The notes: a model not told the origin generated them from the letters alone. Shown: positions 31,931 through 40,997, numbered from the stretch's first letter. The stretch is 64,000 nt of DNA from AP-15 sp963712825 (GCA_963712825.1 CAVQJP010000023.1:248001-312000); one strand, 5' to 3'. A program made the numbers and translations.

Positions 31931-32887
31931 TCAGAGCCCGCGACCGCCCATTGCCAGAAACTTTTCCCGGCGCCGCGCGCGCAAGCGAGCGCCGTCGAGC
32001 CCGACCAGCGGGCGCAGCGCCTCGTCGATCGCCTCGCCGAGTGCGTCGATCGCCGCTTTCGGCTGGCGATGGGCGCCGCCGAGCGGCTCCGCCACGATCC
32101 GGTCGACGACGCCCAATCGCAGCAGGTCCTGGGCGGTCAGGCGCAACGCTTCGGCCGCATCGCGGGCATGCTCGCCGTCGCGCCACAGGATCGAGGCGCA
32201 GCCTTCGGGCGAGATTACCGAATAGACCGCGTGCTCCAGCATCAAGACGGCGTCGCCGGCGGCGAGCGCTATTGCCCCACCGGAGCCGCCTTCGCCGATC
32301 ACCGCGGCCACCAGCGGCACCTTGATGTCGAGGCAGGTCTCGATGGCGCGGGCGATCGCCTCAGCCTGGCCGCGCTCCTCGGCGTCGACCCCGGGATAGG
32401 CGCCGGCGGTGTCGACAAAGCTCAGCACCGGCAGCCCGAACCGCTCCGCCAGCCGCATCAGCCGGCGCGCCTTGCGGTAGCCTTCCGGCCGCGCCATGCC
32501 GAAATTGTGCGCCAGCCGGGTTTCGGTGTCGGCCCCCTTTTCGGTGCCGAGCACGATGACGCTGCGCCCGCGAAACCGGCCGAGACCGCCGACGACCGCC
32601 TTGTCCTCGCCAAAGGCGCGGTCGCCCGCCAGGGGCACGAACTCGGCGATCAGCCCGCCGATGTAGTCGAGCGCATGCGGGCGTTCGGGATGACGCGCCA
32701 CCTGCACCTTTTGCCATGGCGTCAGCCGTGCATAGGTCTGGCGCAGCAGCCGTGCCGCGCTCGCTTCGAGCCGCCCGACCTCTTCGGCGATGTTGAGCTC
32801 GCCGGTGGTCGACAGGTGGCGCAGCTCTTCGATCTTGCCTTCGAGCTCGCCCAGCGGCCGCTCGAAATCGAGAAAATGACGGATCAT
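31931..32887 (-). CDS. accA: acetyl-CoA carboxylase carboxyltransferase subunit alpha
   Basis: A 318-residue AccA. MIRHFLDFERPLGELEGKIE starts the protein; QVARHPERPHALDYI and LSFVDTAGAYPGVDAEERGQ and IGEGGSGGAIALAAGD are diagnostic for the carboxyltransferase that makes malonyl-CoA. Its ATG overlaps the xerD stop (ATGA). Length is normal. Confidence 0.96.
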   Translation of the reverse strand: MIRHFLDFERPLGELEGKIEELRHLSTTGELNIAEEVGRLEASAARLLRQTYARLTPWQKVQVARHPERPHALDYIGGLIAEFVPLAGDRAFGEDKAVVGGLGRFRGRSVIVLGTEKGADTETRLAHNFGMARPEGYRKARRLMRLAERFGLPVLSFVDTAGAYPGVDAEERGQAEAIARAIETCLDIKVPLVAAVIGEGGSGGAIALAAGDAVLMLEHAVYSVISPEGCASILWRDGEHARDAAEALRLTAQDLLRLGVVDRIVAEPLGGAHRQPKAAIDALGEAIDEALRPLVGLDGARLRARRREKFLAMGGRGL

Positions 32888-33849
32888 TTTCGGCGCGCGA
32901 GCGGGTGCCCGTCCTGCACCAGCCGGCGCAGCCGGTCGGAGAGGACATGGGTGTAGATCTGCGTCGTCGCGATGTCCGCATGCCCCAGCATCTGCTGGAC
33001 GCTGCGCAAATCGGCGCCGTGGTCGAGCAGGTGGCTGGCAAAGGCGTGGCGCAGCACGTGCGGCGACAGCCGCGTCGGGTCGAGCCCGGCCTTTGCCGCC
33101 AATTCCTTCAGCAATTGGCCGCAGCGCTGGCGGGTCAGGTGACCCGCACCCCCGCGCGACGGAAAGAGCCAGCGCGCCGGCCGCTCGTCGGGCAGAAAAC
33201 GCTCGCGGCATTCGAGATAGGCGGCGAGGGCCTGGCGCGCGGGGTCGCCGAGCGGCACCACCCGTTCGCGACCACCCTTGCCGCGCACCAGCAGAAAGCG
33301 CGGGTCGCGCCGCGCCGCCGCGTGCGGCAAAGTGACGAGCTCGGAGACGCGCAGCCCGGTTGCATAGAGCAGCTCGAGGAGACACAGCACGCGGACCCCC
33401 TCGTCTCCCGGCCAGACGCGCGCCGCCGTCAGCAATGCCTCGACCTCGCCCTCCGACAGCAGCTTGGGCAATGGCCGGCCGAGGCGCGGGGTGTCGAGAC
33501 CGGTGGTCGGGTCGTCCAGGCGCACCCCGTCGACGATCAGGAACCGGTAGAATTGCCGGATCGCCGAAATCCGGCGCGCGAGGCTGCGCGGCGCCAGCTT
33601 TGTTGTCGCGGTGGCGGCGAGATAGGCGTGCAGGCCCGGCTCGTCGGCGGTTTCGAGCACTGCGCCGGTTGCCGCGAGAAACCGCGAAAGATCGCGAAGG
33701 TCGTTGCGATAGGCGGCGATCGTCAGCCGGGCGGCGCCGCGCTCGGCGGCAAGCATTTCGAGAAACGCTTCGAGATGCCGCGAAAAGCCGGCCGCCGGAC
33801 CCGCAACGCCACCGGGGCCGGTGCTCGGCTCATTTCGGGAAGCGCGCAT
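32884..33849 (-). CDS. xerD: tyrosine recombinase XerD
   Basis: A 321-residue XerC/D recombinase with all catalytic residues: ATGLRVSELVTL (Arg), RGKGGRERVVPL (Lys), LSPHVLRHAFASHLL (His-x2-Arg), and LGHADIATTQIYTHV (His and Tyr). It resolves chromosome dimers at dif with its partner. ATG 33849 is chosen by homology; its 5' end overlaps the 46-aa membrane protein by 20 bases. The xerD-accA neighbourhood divergent from aroK-aroB is typical of Alphaproteobacteria. Confidence 0.94.
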   Translation of the reverse strand: MRASRNEPSTGPGGVAGPAAGFSRHLEAFLEMLAAERGAARLTIAAYRNDLRDLSRFLAATGAVLETADEPGLHAYLAATATTKLAPRSLARRISAIRQFYRFLIVDGVRLDDPTTGLDTPRLGRPLPKLLSEGEVEALLTAARVWPGDEGVRVLCLLELLYATGLRVSELVTLPHAAARRDPRFLLVRGKGGRERVVPLGDPARQALAAYLECRERFLPDERPARWLFPSRGGAGHLTRQRCGQLLKELAAKAGLDPTRLSPHVLRHAFASHLLDHGADLRSVQQMLGHADIATTQIYTHVLSDRLRRLVQDGHPLARRK

Positions 33850-33970
33850 CCGGCACGACTTTTTCAACAGGCGCCGACGGCGCCGGCGGGTTCCACAAGG
33901 CAAGAAAGGCCGCCCCGCCCAGCACGGCCAATATGACGATCACGACAACCCCGATGGTCAGCTTTCCCAT
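33830..33970 (-). CDS. small single-span membrane protein
   Basis: A 46-residue peptide: MGKLTIGVVVIVILAVLGGA forms a membrane helix, followed by ALWNPPAPSAPVEKVVPDAR and a short basic end. The pattern of a helix followed by 'W-x-PPPPSAPVEKVVPDxRFP' recurs, in my memory, at this position (between aroK and xerD) in related Alphaproteobacteria, so it is probably a genuine conserved gene. It overlaps xerD by 20 bases. Confidence 0.7.
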   Translation of the reverse strand: MGKLTIGVVVIVILAVLGGAAFLALWNPPAPSAPVEKVVPDARFPK

Positions 33971-34037
33971 GCCCCGGCTCGCATGTCCCCTCGCCGGATG
34001 CTTCCGGCCGAATCTCCGGGTCGAACCGGCCTTCCGA

Positions 34038-34068
34038 TTGACGACCCGGCCGCACGATATGCTAGTAC
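34038..34068 (+). promoter_or_regulatory. possible aroK promoter
   Basis: TTGACG at 34038-34043 matches a -35 box; a TATGCTAGTAC patch at 34058-34068 is the only AT-rich -10 candidate, though spacing is not ideal (14 or 19 bases). It lies in the 146-base region between the divergent small membrane gene and the GTG start of aroK. Confidence 0.3.
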
Positions 34069-34116
34069 CCTGCCAGGATGCCGCGCAAAAGAGCGGCATC
34101 GGCGGAGAGGGTCGGG

Positions 34117-34719
34117 GTGGAGACTGACGCGGCCGGAACAGGACAGCGAGCCTTGGCGATGCGGCGCTTTGTCCCGTGCCGGACGATCGTCCTGGTCGGG
34201 TTGATGGGCGCCGGAAAGACCAAGATCGGCCGTCGCCTCGCGATCCGGCTGGGTCTGCCGTTCTTCGATTCGGATCAGGAGATCGAAGCCGCGGCGGGCG
34301 AGACGATCGACGAGATTTTCGCCAATCGCGGCGAGCGCGTGTTTCGCGACGGCGAGCGGCGCGTCATCACCCGCCTGCTGGCCACGCCGATGCACGTGCT
34401 GGCGACCGGCGGCGGCGCCTTTATGGACCCGCTGACCCGTGCGGTCGTCCGGCGGCTCGGCGTATCGTTGTGGCTGCGGGCAGATCTCGACGTGCTGGTG
34501 CAAAGGGTGTCGCGCCGCAGCGACCGGCCGCTGTTGAAGGCTGGCGATCCGCGGGCGATCTTGGCCGAGCTGATCGAGCGCCGGCACCCGATCTACGAGG
34601 AGGCGGATCTGACGGTCGACAGCGGCGACGGGTCGCCAGAGACGACAGTCACCCGGGTGATTGCGGCGCTCGCCGCGTGCCCGTCGGCGCTGACGCCGCC
34701 CGACATGGAGAACGAATGA
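34117..34719 (+). CDS. aroK: shikimate kinase
   Basis: A 200-residue shikimate kinase: Walker A LVGLMGAGKTKIGRRLA (GKT rather than the usual GKS), FFDSDQEIEAAAGETIDEIF for shikimate binding, ATGGGAFMDP, and SDRPLLKAGDP as the lid. GTG 34117 is preceded by GGAGAGG at seven bases; ATG 34078 is upstream but nearly inside the likely promoter. Its TGA overlaps the aroB ATG. Confidence 0.93.
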   Translation: METDAAGTGQRALAMRRFVPCRTIVLVGLMGAGKTKIGRRLAIRLGLPFFDSDQEIEAAAGETIDEIFANRGERVFRDGERRVITRLLATPMHVLATGGGAFMDPLTRAVVRRLGVSLWLRADLDVLVQRVSRRSDRPLLKAGDPRAILAELIERRHPIYEEADLTVDSGDGSPETTVTRVIAALAACPSALTPPDMENE

Positions 34720-35843
34720 TGACGCTGGGCGCCGAGACCGGAACCGAGCGGCTGCGCGTGGCACTCGGCGAGCGGGCCTACGACATCGTCGTCGGTCCGG
34801 GGCTGATCGCGGCGGCCGGGCACGAGATCCTGCCGCTGATGCGGCGCCGCCACGCCGTGATCGTGACCGACGAAAACGTCGCGCCCTATTGGCTCGCACC
34901 GGTGCGCGACAGCCTCGCCGCGGCAGGTGTGGCGCAGCACACGGTCGTGTTGCCGGCGGGCGAGGAGAGCAAGGATCTCGACCATTTCGGCCGGCTTGCC
35001 GACGACATCCTCGGATGCGGCATCGAGCGCGGGTCGATGCTGCTGGCGCTGGGCGGCGGGGTGGTCGGCGACCTGACCGGGTTTGCCGCCGCGACATTGT
35101 TGCGCGGCGTCGACTTTGTGCAGATCCCGACGACGTTGCTGGCCCAGGTCGACAGCTCGGTCGGCGGCAAGACCGGCCTCAACACGCGGGCCGGCAAGAA
35201 TTTGATCGGGGCGTTCTATCAGCCGCGCCTGGTGCTCGCCGACACCGATGTGCTGGCGAGCCTGCCGCGGCGCGAATTGCTGGCCGGCTATGCCGAGACC
35301 GTCAAATACGGGCTGATCCGCGACCTGGAATTCTTTGCCTGGTGCGAGCGCCAGGGCAACGCGCTGTGCGCGCTCGAGCCCGATCCCCTGCGCCACGCTG
35401 TCGTGACCAGCTGCGCGATGAAGGCGGCGGTCGTCGCCGCCGACGAGCGCGAGGAGGGCGACCGGGCGCTCCTCAATTTCGGCCACACCTTCGGCCACGC
35501 GCTCGAAGCCGAGACTGGGTTTTCGAGCCGGCTGCTGCATGGCGAGGCGGTTGCGCTGGGGATGATGCTGGCTTTCGATTTCGGCACGCGGCTCGGCCTC
35601 GGCGCTGCGAGCGAGGGCGAGCGGGTGCGCCGCCATTTCGCGGCGACGGGGCTGCCGACGCGGCTCGCCGATGTCGGGCTTGCCGGCACCCCGGCCGAAC
35701 GCCTGCTGGCGCATATGAGCAAGGACAAAAAGGTGCGCGACGGCAAGCTCACCCTGATCCTGCCGCGCCAAATCGGCGACGCCTTTGTCATGAAGGACGC
35801 GCCCTTGGGCGAATTGCGGGCGTTTCTCAGCGCGGCGGCCTAA
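34716..35843 (+). CDS. aroB: 3-dehydroquinate synthase
   Basis: A 375-residue AroB. LALGGGVVGDLTGFAAATLL binds NAD; QIPTTLLAQVDSSVGGKTGL and NLIGAFYQPRLVLADTDVL are canonical, and NFGHTFGHALE supplies metal ligands. It converts DAHP to 3-dehydroquinate, just upstream of the kinase in the shikimate pathway. The ATG overlaps the aroK stop (ATGA); a second ATG follows immediately. Confidence 0.96.
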   Translation: MMTLGAETGTERLRVALGERAYDIVVGPGLIAAAGHEILPLMRRRHAVIVTDENVAPYWLAPVRDSLAAAGVAQHTVVLPAGEESKDLDHFGRLADDILGCGIERGSMLLALGGGVVGDLTGFAAATLLRGVDFVQIPTTLLAQVDSSVGGKTGLNTRAGKNLIGAFYQPRLVLADTDVLASLPRRELLAGYAETVKYGLIRDLEFFAWCERQGNALCALEPDPLRHAVVTSCAMKAAVVAADEREEGDRALLNFGHTFGHALEAETGFSSRLLHGEAVALGMMLAFDFGTRLGLGAASEGERVRRHFAATGLPTRLADVGLAGTPAERLLAHMSKDKKVRDGKLTLILPRQIGDAFVMKDAPLGELRAFLSAAA

Positions 35844-35930
35844 CCCTCACCCACCCGCCCTTTGGGCCGGGTCCCCCCCTCTCCCGCAATGCGGGAGAGG
35901 GTCCTGAGCGCAGCGAAGGGGGTGAGGGGA
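35844..35930. repeat. CCCTCACCC/CTCTCCCGC-type repeat between aroB and bolA
   Basis: CCCTCACCCACCCGCCCTTT, then CCCTCTCCCGCAATGCGGGA and GAGGG, makes a strong hairpin between two convergent genes, starting one base after the aroB stop. Same family as the copy inside mnmG. It probably serves as a bidirectional terminator. Confidence 0.7.
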
Positions 35931-35947
35931 CGGCGGCTGTTGGGGGC

Positions 35948-36223
35948 TTATCCGCCGGCTTCGTCCGGGGTCAGCGTCGTCAGGGACAGCGCGTGGATTC
36001 GGGTCGCCAATTCCTCGGCGAGCGCCTGATAGACGAGGCGCTGACGTGCGACCCGGTTGTGGCCGGCAAAAGCGGCGGCGACGATCGTGACCGCGAAATG
36101 GGTCTCGCCCTCCGGCCGCGCGCCGGCGTGCCCGGCATGGCGGTGCAACTCATCGACAATATCGAGCCGGGTCGGGGTAAACCCTTCGGTCAGCTTATCG
36201 CGGATCGTGTCGGCGACGGACAT
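35948..36223 (-). CDS. BolA family protein
   Basis: A 91-residue BolA-type protein: MSVADTIRDKLTEGFTPTRL, then GETHFAVTIVAAAFAGHNRV and RQRLVYQALAEEL, the last containing the conserved RHRLVY-like motif. BolA proteins pair with monothiol glutaredoxins in iron-sulfur handling. The usual histidine cluster is partly present. It overlaps the nucleotidase gene by 34 bases on the same strand. Confidence 0.9.
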   Translation of the reverse strand: MSVADTIRDKLTEGFTPTRLDIVDELHRHAGHAGARPEGETHFAVTIVAAAFAGHNRVARQRLVYQALAEELATRIHALSLTTLTPDEAGG

Positions 36224-36936
36224 GGTTCAAGCACCTCGAGAGCGGCGGGGTCGAGCGCCGCGGCTTCGGCGAGGAAACGGCCGAGGTCGTCGACGATGTA
36301 GTGGATGTGGCCGCCCGCGGCGCCTGCGGCGGCCCAGTCGATCGTGCCGCGCATCCAGGCGGTGGTCATGCCGAGGGCCGCGGCTGGGACCAGGTTCTTC
36401 GCCATGTCTTCGACCATCAGCGCGGTATCGGGCGCGACCTCGTGGCGGCGCAGCAACTCGTGATAGCCGGCGAGCGCCGGCTTAGGGTCGAACCCGGCGG
36501 CGACGATGTCGACGATGCCGCAAAACGACCCGGCGATTTCGAGGTGGTCCAACAGCCGCCGGGCATGCGCGACCGAGCCGTTGGTGTGGACGATCTTGCG
36601 GCCGGGCAACGCCTTGAGCGCCGCCACCAATACCGGGTCGGACGGCACGCAAGCGAGGTCGACGGCGTGGACATAGGCGAGGAATTCGTGCGGGTCGACG
36701 TTGTCGACGGTCATCAGCCCGCGCATCGTCGTGCCGTGCTCGCGGAAATAGGTTTTCTGGACGACCAGCGCGTCCTCCAGCGACAGCTCCAGCCGCTCGG
36801 CGACAAAGCGCTGCATCAGCGTGTGAATCTGGTCGAAGAGCCGGCACGACGCCGGGTAGAGCGTGTTGTCGAGATCGAAAATCCAGGTCTCGATCTCGTG
36901 CAATGCGCGTCCGCCATTGGCGGGCAACGTCGTCAT
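36190..36936 (-). CDS. HAD-family pyrimidine 5'-nucleotidase
   Basis: A 248-residue HAD hydrolase. Motif I is WIFDLDNTLYPASCRLFDQI, a version typical of the SDT1/pyrimidine 5'-nucleotidase group; motif II is KIVHTNGSVAHARRLL and the C-terminal acidic motif TALMVEDMAKNLVPAAALGM. It probably removes phosphate from pyrimidine nucleotides. ATG 36936 is five bases from the argB stop, so argB, this gene and bolA are likely one transcript. Confidence 0.88.
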   Translation of the reverse strand: MTTLPANGGRALHEIETWIFDLDNTLYPASCRLFDQIHTLMQRFVAERLELSLEDALVVQKTYFREHGTTMRGLMTVDNVDPHEFLAYVHAVDLACVPSDPVLVAALKALPGRKIVHTNGSVAHARRLLDHLEIAGSFCGIVDIVAAGFDPKPALAGYHELLRRHEVAPDTALMVEDMAKNLVPAAALGMTTAWMRGTIDWAAAGAAGGHIHYIVDDLGRFLAEAAALDPAALEVLEPCPSPTRSAIS

Positions 36937-36941
36937 CGCCG

Positions 36942-37865
36942 TCAGCCGGCGCGGATCAGGGTGCCCGCACCCGATTTGTCGGTAAACAATTCGAGCAGGA
37001 TCGCGTGCGGCACCCGGCCGTCGAGGATTACCGCCGCCTCGACCCCGCCATCGACCGCGTCGAGACAGGTCTCGACCTTGGGGATCATGCCGCCATAGAT
37101 GACGCCCTCGGCGATCATCCGCCGCGCCCGGCCGGCGGCGATCTCGGACACGAGGCGCTTGTCGCCGTCGAGCACGCCCGCTACATCGGTCAGCAGCAAC
37201 AGCCGCGTCGCCTTGACCGCGGCGGCGACCGCACCGGCAACCGTGTCGGCGTTGATGTTGTAGGTCTCGCCCGCAGCACCCACCCCGATCGGGGCGATGA
37301 CCGGGATGATGTCGGAGCGCATAAAGGTTTCCAGCACCCCGGCCGCGACCCGCTCCGGCTCGCCGACAAAGCCGAGGTCGATTTCGATGCGGGCGCCGTC
37401 TTCGAGCTTGCTGCGCAGCGCCTTTTTTGCCGCGATCAGCCCGCAATCCTTGCCGGTCAGCCCGACAGCACAGCCGCCTTCGGCGTTGATCGCCGCGACC
37501 AATTGCTTGTTGATCGTCCCGGCGAGGACCATCTCGACGACTTCCATCGTCGCGGCGTCGGTGACCCGGAGCCCGTCGACAAACCGGCTTTCGATGCCGA
37601 GCCGCTGCAGCATCTGGCCGATCTGCGGCCCGCCGCCATGAACGACGATCGGATTGATGCCGACCTGCTTCAGCAGCACGACGTCGCGCGCGAACGAGTC
37701 GCCGCCCTCGCCCATCGCATGTCCGCCGTATTTGACGACGAGGGTGCGCCCGGCGTAGCGGCGCATGTAGGGCAAGGCCTCGGCCAATATCGCGGCCTTG
37801 GCGAGCGGATCGGGTTCGGCGGCGCAGGTCCGCGGATTTTGAGTTGGGCTCATTGCGGGCGGCAC
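36942..37865 (-). CDS. argB: acetylglutamate kinase
   Basis: A 307-residue ArgB. TLVVKYGGHAMGEGGDSFAR, VVHGGGPQIGQMLQRLGIES and YNINADTVAGAVAAAVKATR are diagnostic. It phosphorylates N-acetylglutamate in arginine biosynthesis. ATG 37865 lies one base from the engB stop; ATG 37853 (MSPTQNPR) is a possible internal start. Confidence 0.95.
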   Translation of the reverse strand: MPPAMSPTQNPRTCAAEPDPLAKAAILAEALPYMRRYAGRTLVVKYGGHAMGEGGDSFARDVVLLKQVGINPIVVHGGGPQIGQMLQRLGIESRFVDGLRVTDAATMEVVEMVLAGTINKQLVAAINAEGGCAVGLTGKDCGLIAAKKALRSKLEDGARIEIDLGFVGEPERVAAGVLETFMRSDIIPVIAPIGVGAAGETYNINADTVAGAVAAAVKATRLLLLTDVAGVLDGDKRLVSEIAAGRARRMIAEGVIYGGMIPKVETCLDAVDGGVEAAVILDGRVPHAILLELFTDKSGAGTLIRAG

Positions 37866-37866
37866 T

Positions 37867-38583
37867 CTATCGCGGTTGCTCCGGGCTCGCCATTACGGGC
37901 GCGGCAAAGGACGGCGCAAAAGCGGCGAGCGTCGCACGCAACGCGGCGATGCCGCGGTGCTCCTCGGCGCTCGTCAAATGGATTTCGGGATGAGCGGCGG
38001 TGTGGGCGGCGAGCGCGGCCGCGACCCGTTCGGCGGTGGCGGTCAATTCGCCGGTGCCAAGCTTGTCGGTCTTGGTCAGCACGATCTGGTATGAGACGGC
38101 GGCCTGGTCGAGCATTTGCAGCACCGGTCGATCGGGCTCCTTGAGGCCGTGGCGGGAGTCGATCAAGAGGCACACCCGGCGCAACGCCGCCCGCGAGCGC
38201 AGATAGCGGCGCACCAGCGCCGTCCAGCTCTCGATCGCGGCTTTTGACGCGTCGGCATAGCCGTAGCCCGGCAGGTCGACCAGCATCAATTCGCCGCCGA
38301 GATCGAAGAAGTTGAGCTGGCGGGTGCGGCCCGGCGTCCTCGAGGTCCGCGCCAGCATGCGCCGTCCGGTCAGCGCGTTGACGAGGCTCGACTTGCCGAC
38401 ATTGGAGCGGCCGGCAAAGGCGATTTCGGGCAGGGTTTCGGATGGCAGGGCGCCGGGGTCGGCGGCGCCGGCGACAAAGCGGACTTCGCGCGCGAAAAGC
38501 CGCCGGCCGGCATCGACGAGATCGGGATCGACGGCGCCCGGCGGAAACAGGTCGGCCGAGCCGTCCGCCGCAATCGTCGCCAC
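37867..38583 (-). CDS. engB: ribosome biogenesis GTPase EngB (YihA/YsxC)
   Basis: A 238-residue GTPase: G1 AFAGRSNVGKSSLVNALTG, G2/G3 TPGRTRQLNFFDLGGELMLV with DLPGYGYA, G4 LTKTDKLG. It assists 50S assembly. No ATG fits after yidC; GTG 38583 lies five bases past the yidC stop and is used here, though an ATG about 39 bases further upstream inside yidC is possible. Confidence 0.93.
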   Translation of the reverse strand: MATIAADGSADLFPPGAVDPDLVDAGRRLFAREVRFVAGAADPGALPSETLPEIAFAGRSNVGKSSLVNALTGRRMLARTSRTPGRTRQLNFFDLGGELMLVDLPGYGYADASKAAIESWTALVRRYLRSRAALRRVCLLIDSRHGLKEPDRPVLQMLDQAAVSYQIVLTKTDKLGTGELTATAERVAAALAAHTAAHPEIHLTSAEEHRGIAALRATLAAFAPSFAAPVMASPEQPR

Positions 38584-38588
38584 CGCCG

Positions 38589-40304
38589 CTAGGCCGCCCC
38601 GGCGCGACGCATGATCACCCATTGCTGGGCGACGCTGAGCGAGTTGTTCCACGCCCAATAGATCACCAGCCCGGCCGGGAAATGCGACAGCATGTAGGTG
38701 AACACGACCGGCAGGATCATGAACATGCGCGCCTGCATCGGGTCGACCGGCTGCGGGTTCAACTTTTGCTGCAGGAACATCGTCAGCCCCATGATCAGCG
38801 GCCACGCGCCGATCATCAGGATCGAGGGCGGGGTGAACGGCAGCAGGCCGAAGAGGTTGGCGAACGAGGTCGGATCGGGCGCCGACAAGTCGTGGATCCA
38901 GCCGAAAAACGGCGCATGGCGCATTTCGAGGGTGACGAACAGCACCTTGTAGAGCGAGAAGAACACCGGGATCTGGATCACGATCGGCAGGCAGCCGGCC
39001 AACGGGTTGGCCCCGACGCGCTTGTAGAGCCCCATCATCTCCTGCTGCTGGCGCGCCTTGTCGTCCGGAAAGCGCTCGCGCAGTTTCTGGATCTCAGGCT
39101 GGAGGAGCTTCATCTTGCTCATTGCCTGATAGGATTTGTTGGCGAGCGGAAAGAACAAGAGCTTGACGCACAATGTCAGCAGCAGGATCGCCAACCCGAA
39201 ATTGCCGAGCAGCCGGTCAAAAAACTGGAGAATCAAAAAAATCGGCTTGGTCAGGAAATAGAACCAGCCGAAATCGATGGCGCGGTCAAAGCGCGGAATG
39301 CCGGCGGCGGCATAGGCGTCGAGCAGGTCGACCTCCTTGGCGCCGGCAAAAAACCGGGTGGTGACCGCAGTCGCGGCGTTGGGCGCCACCGTGACCTTTG
39401 ACCCAAGATAATCGGTCTGATAGCGGTCGACCCCGTTCTCCTGGGTGTGGGTAAAGCGGGCCTTGACCGGCTCGCTCTGCGACGGGATCAGCGAGGTCAG
39501 CCAATACTTGTCGGTAAAGCCGAGCCAGCCGCCGGTCGAGTTGTAGTCGATCGGCTGCTCCGCGCTCAGCGAGGCGTATTTGACCTCCTGCAGCGAGCCG
39601 TCGAGATAGCCGATCAGCCCTTCGAACAGAATGTAATACCCGGCGACCTGCGGCGTGCCGGTGCGGCTGACGAGCCCGTAGGGCAGCAGCTGGACCGGGG
39701 CGTTGCCGGTGTTGCGCACCTCGTCCTTGATGGTGAACATGTAATCGGAGTCGATCGAAATCTTGCGGGTGAATTCGAGCCCCTCGCTGTTGTCCCAGGT
39801 CAAGGTCACCGGGTTCGAGGGGGTCAGCTTGCCAGCCGAGGCCTTCCACACCGTGTCCGACCCCGGCAGCTTTACGGTTCCGGGCTCCGCCGCAACCCAG
39901 CCGAATTCGGCAAGATACGGATTTGCGGTTCCGGGCGGCGACAGCAGCAGCACCTCCGGACTGTTTTTGTTCACCGTTTCGTGATACTTGGCGAGCGTCA
40001 GGTCGTCGAACTTTGACCCGGTCAGCGCGATCGAGCCGTGCAGGCTCGGTGTCTCGATGTCGATGCGCGGCTGGCCTGCAATCGCGGCGGCGAGTGTCTC
40101 GGTCGCCTTTGCCGCGACCGCTCCGGGTGCGGCGGTTCCAGGCGCCCCTGGGGTAGCGCCGACCGGCGCCGACTGGGTCGCGGGCGCCGGCGCCTCGGTG
40201 CCGGCATGCGGCACCGTCGGATGAAGACGCTGGAAGACGAACTGGAAGCCGATCAGAATCCCAACCGACACCACGATCGCGATCAACAGGTTGCGCTGTT
40301 CCAT
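38589..40304 (-). CDS. yidC: membrane protein insertase YidC
   Basis: A 571-residue YidC/Oxa1 insertase. MEQRNLLIAIVVSVGILIGF is the first helix; a large periplasmic beta-domain follows; the C-terminal core (PKRVGANPLAGCLPIVIQIP-like region, written here as YKRVGANPLAGCLPIVIQIP) holds five helices. It inserts proteins with or without SecYEG. It lies in the conserved rpmH-rnpA-yidD-yidC-engB order, 19 bases downstream of yidD. Confidence 0.96.
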   Translation of the reverse strand: MEQRNLLIAIVVSVGILIGFQFVFQRLHPTVPHAGTEAPAPATQSAPVGATPGAPGTAAPGAVAAKATETLAAAIAGQPRIDIETPSLHGSIALTGSKFDDLTLAKYHETVNKNSPEVLLLSPPGTANPYLAEFGWVAAEPGTVKLPGSDTVWKASAGKLTPSNPVTLTWDNSEGLEFTRKISIDSDYMFTIKDEVRNTGNAPVQLLPYGLVSRTGTPQVAGYYILFEGLIGYLDGSLQEVKYASLSAEQPIDYNSTGGWLGFTDKYWLTSLIPSQSEPVKARFTHTQENGVDRYQTDYLGSKVTVAPNAATAVTTRFFAGAKEVDLLDAYAAAGIPRFDRAIDFGWFYFLTKPIFLILQFFDRLLGNFGLAILLLTLCVKLLFFPLANKSYQAMSKMKLLQPEIQKLRERFPDDKARQQQEMMGLYKRVGANPLAGCLPIVIQIPVFFSLYKVLFVTLEMRHAPFFGWIHDLSAPDPTSFANLFGLLPFTPPSILMIGAWPLIMGLTMFLQQKLNPQPVDPMQARMFMILPVVFTYMLSHFPAGLVIYWAWNNSLSVAQQWVIMRRAGAA

Positions 40305-40323
40305 TTCGGTGGCGGCGGCTCTC

Positions 40324-40644
40324 TCAATGTGCGGCGCAGCGCGGGCAATGTGCGGTGCAGCGCGGGCCGCGACGGGCGGCGTTCGTCGCCTTGGCGGAGA
40401 TGCCTGCGGCGGGCACCGGGTCATAGCCGCTGCCGCCCCAGGGATGGCAGCGCGCCAGCCGCCGCAGCGCCAGACCGCCGCCGCGCAGCACCCCATGGCA
40501 TGCCACCGCGTCGATGGCATAGTCCGAACAGCTCGGGAGATAACGGCAGGAAGGCGGCAGCAGCGGCGAAATCAGCAGCTGATAGGCGCGGACCACACCC
40601 TGCGCCGCAGCACTCGCGGTCCGGCTTAAGTCGAGGGGCTTCAT
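40324..40644 (-). CDS. yidD: membrane protein insertion efficiency factor YidD
   Basis: A 106-residue YidD: AYQLLISPLLPPSCRYLPSC then SDYAIDAVACHGVLRGGGLA and RRLARCHPWGGSGYDPVP, including the conserved cysteines. It helps YidC-dependent insertion. The tail after residue 83 is arginine- and cysteine-rich. ATG overlaps the rnpA stop (ATGA). Confidence 0.94.
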   Translation of the reverse strand: MKPLDLSRTASAAAQGVVRAYQLLISPLLPPSCRYLPSCSDYAIDAVACHGVLRGGGLALRRLARCHPWGGSGYDPVPAAGISAKATNAARRGPRCTAHCPRCAAH

Positions 40645-40997
40645 CCTGCTCCTTTGGCGCCGCCGACGTCGACGCGCCGCAGCGCCGATTTCAGGTCGTC
40701 AAGAAGTGCGGCGAAGGGTCGTTCGGCCGTGGCGGCCCGCGCGATCAGCACGTAATCCGTCCCGACATTTCCGCGAGCGGCCAACAGCTGCGCCGCCGCA
40801 GCGCGCAGCCGGCGCTTGGCCCGGTTGCGCACCACCGCGTTGCCGACCTTGCGGCTGGCGGTGAACCCGACCCGCACTTCGCGGCCCTCCGAACGCAGCG
40901 GCCGCGGGGCGGCCTGCAACACCAAGCCCGGCGTCACCGCTTTCCGGCGGCCCGCCGCGACACGCAGGAAGTCGGCCCGAACCTTCAGCGTTGCAAG
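40641..40997 (-). CDS. rnpA: ribonuclease P protein component, start codon unclear
   Basis: The frame encodes a standard RnpA: LATLKVRADFLRVAAGRRKA, then EVRVGFTASRKVGNAVVRNR and AKRRLRAA, DYVLIARAAT. It partners the RNase P RNA in tRNA maturation. No in-frame ATG, GTG or TTG occurs before the conserved N-terminus; the first is GTG 40937, which would delete the ADFLRV element needed for substrate binding. CTT at 40997 or CTG at 40985 is where homology starts. A lost base (a TTG lies one frame away at this point) or a non-standard start would explain it. Confidence 0.85.
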   Translation of the reverse strand, partial: LATLKVRADFLRVAAGRRKAVTPGLVLQAAPRPLRSEGREVRVGFTASRKVGNAVVRNRAKRRLRAAAAQLLAARGNVGTDYVLIARAATAERPFAALLDDLKSALRRVDVGGAKGAG

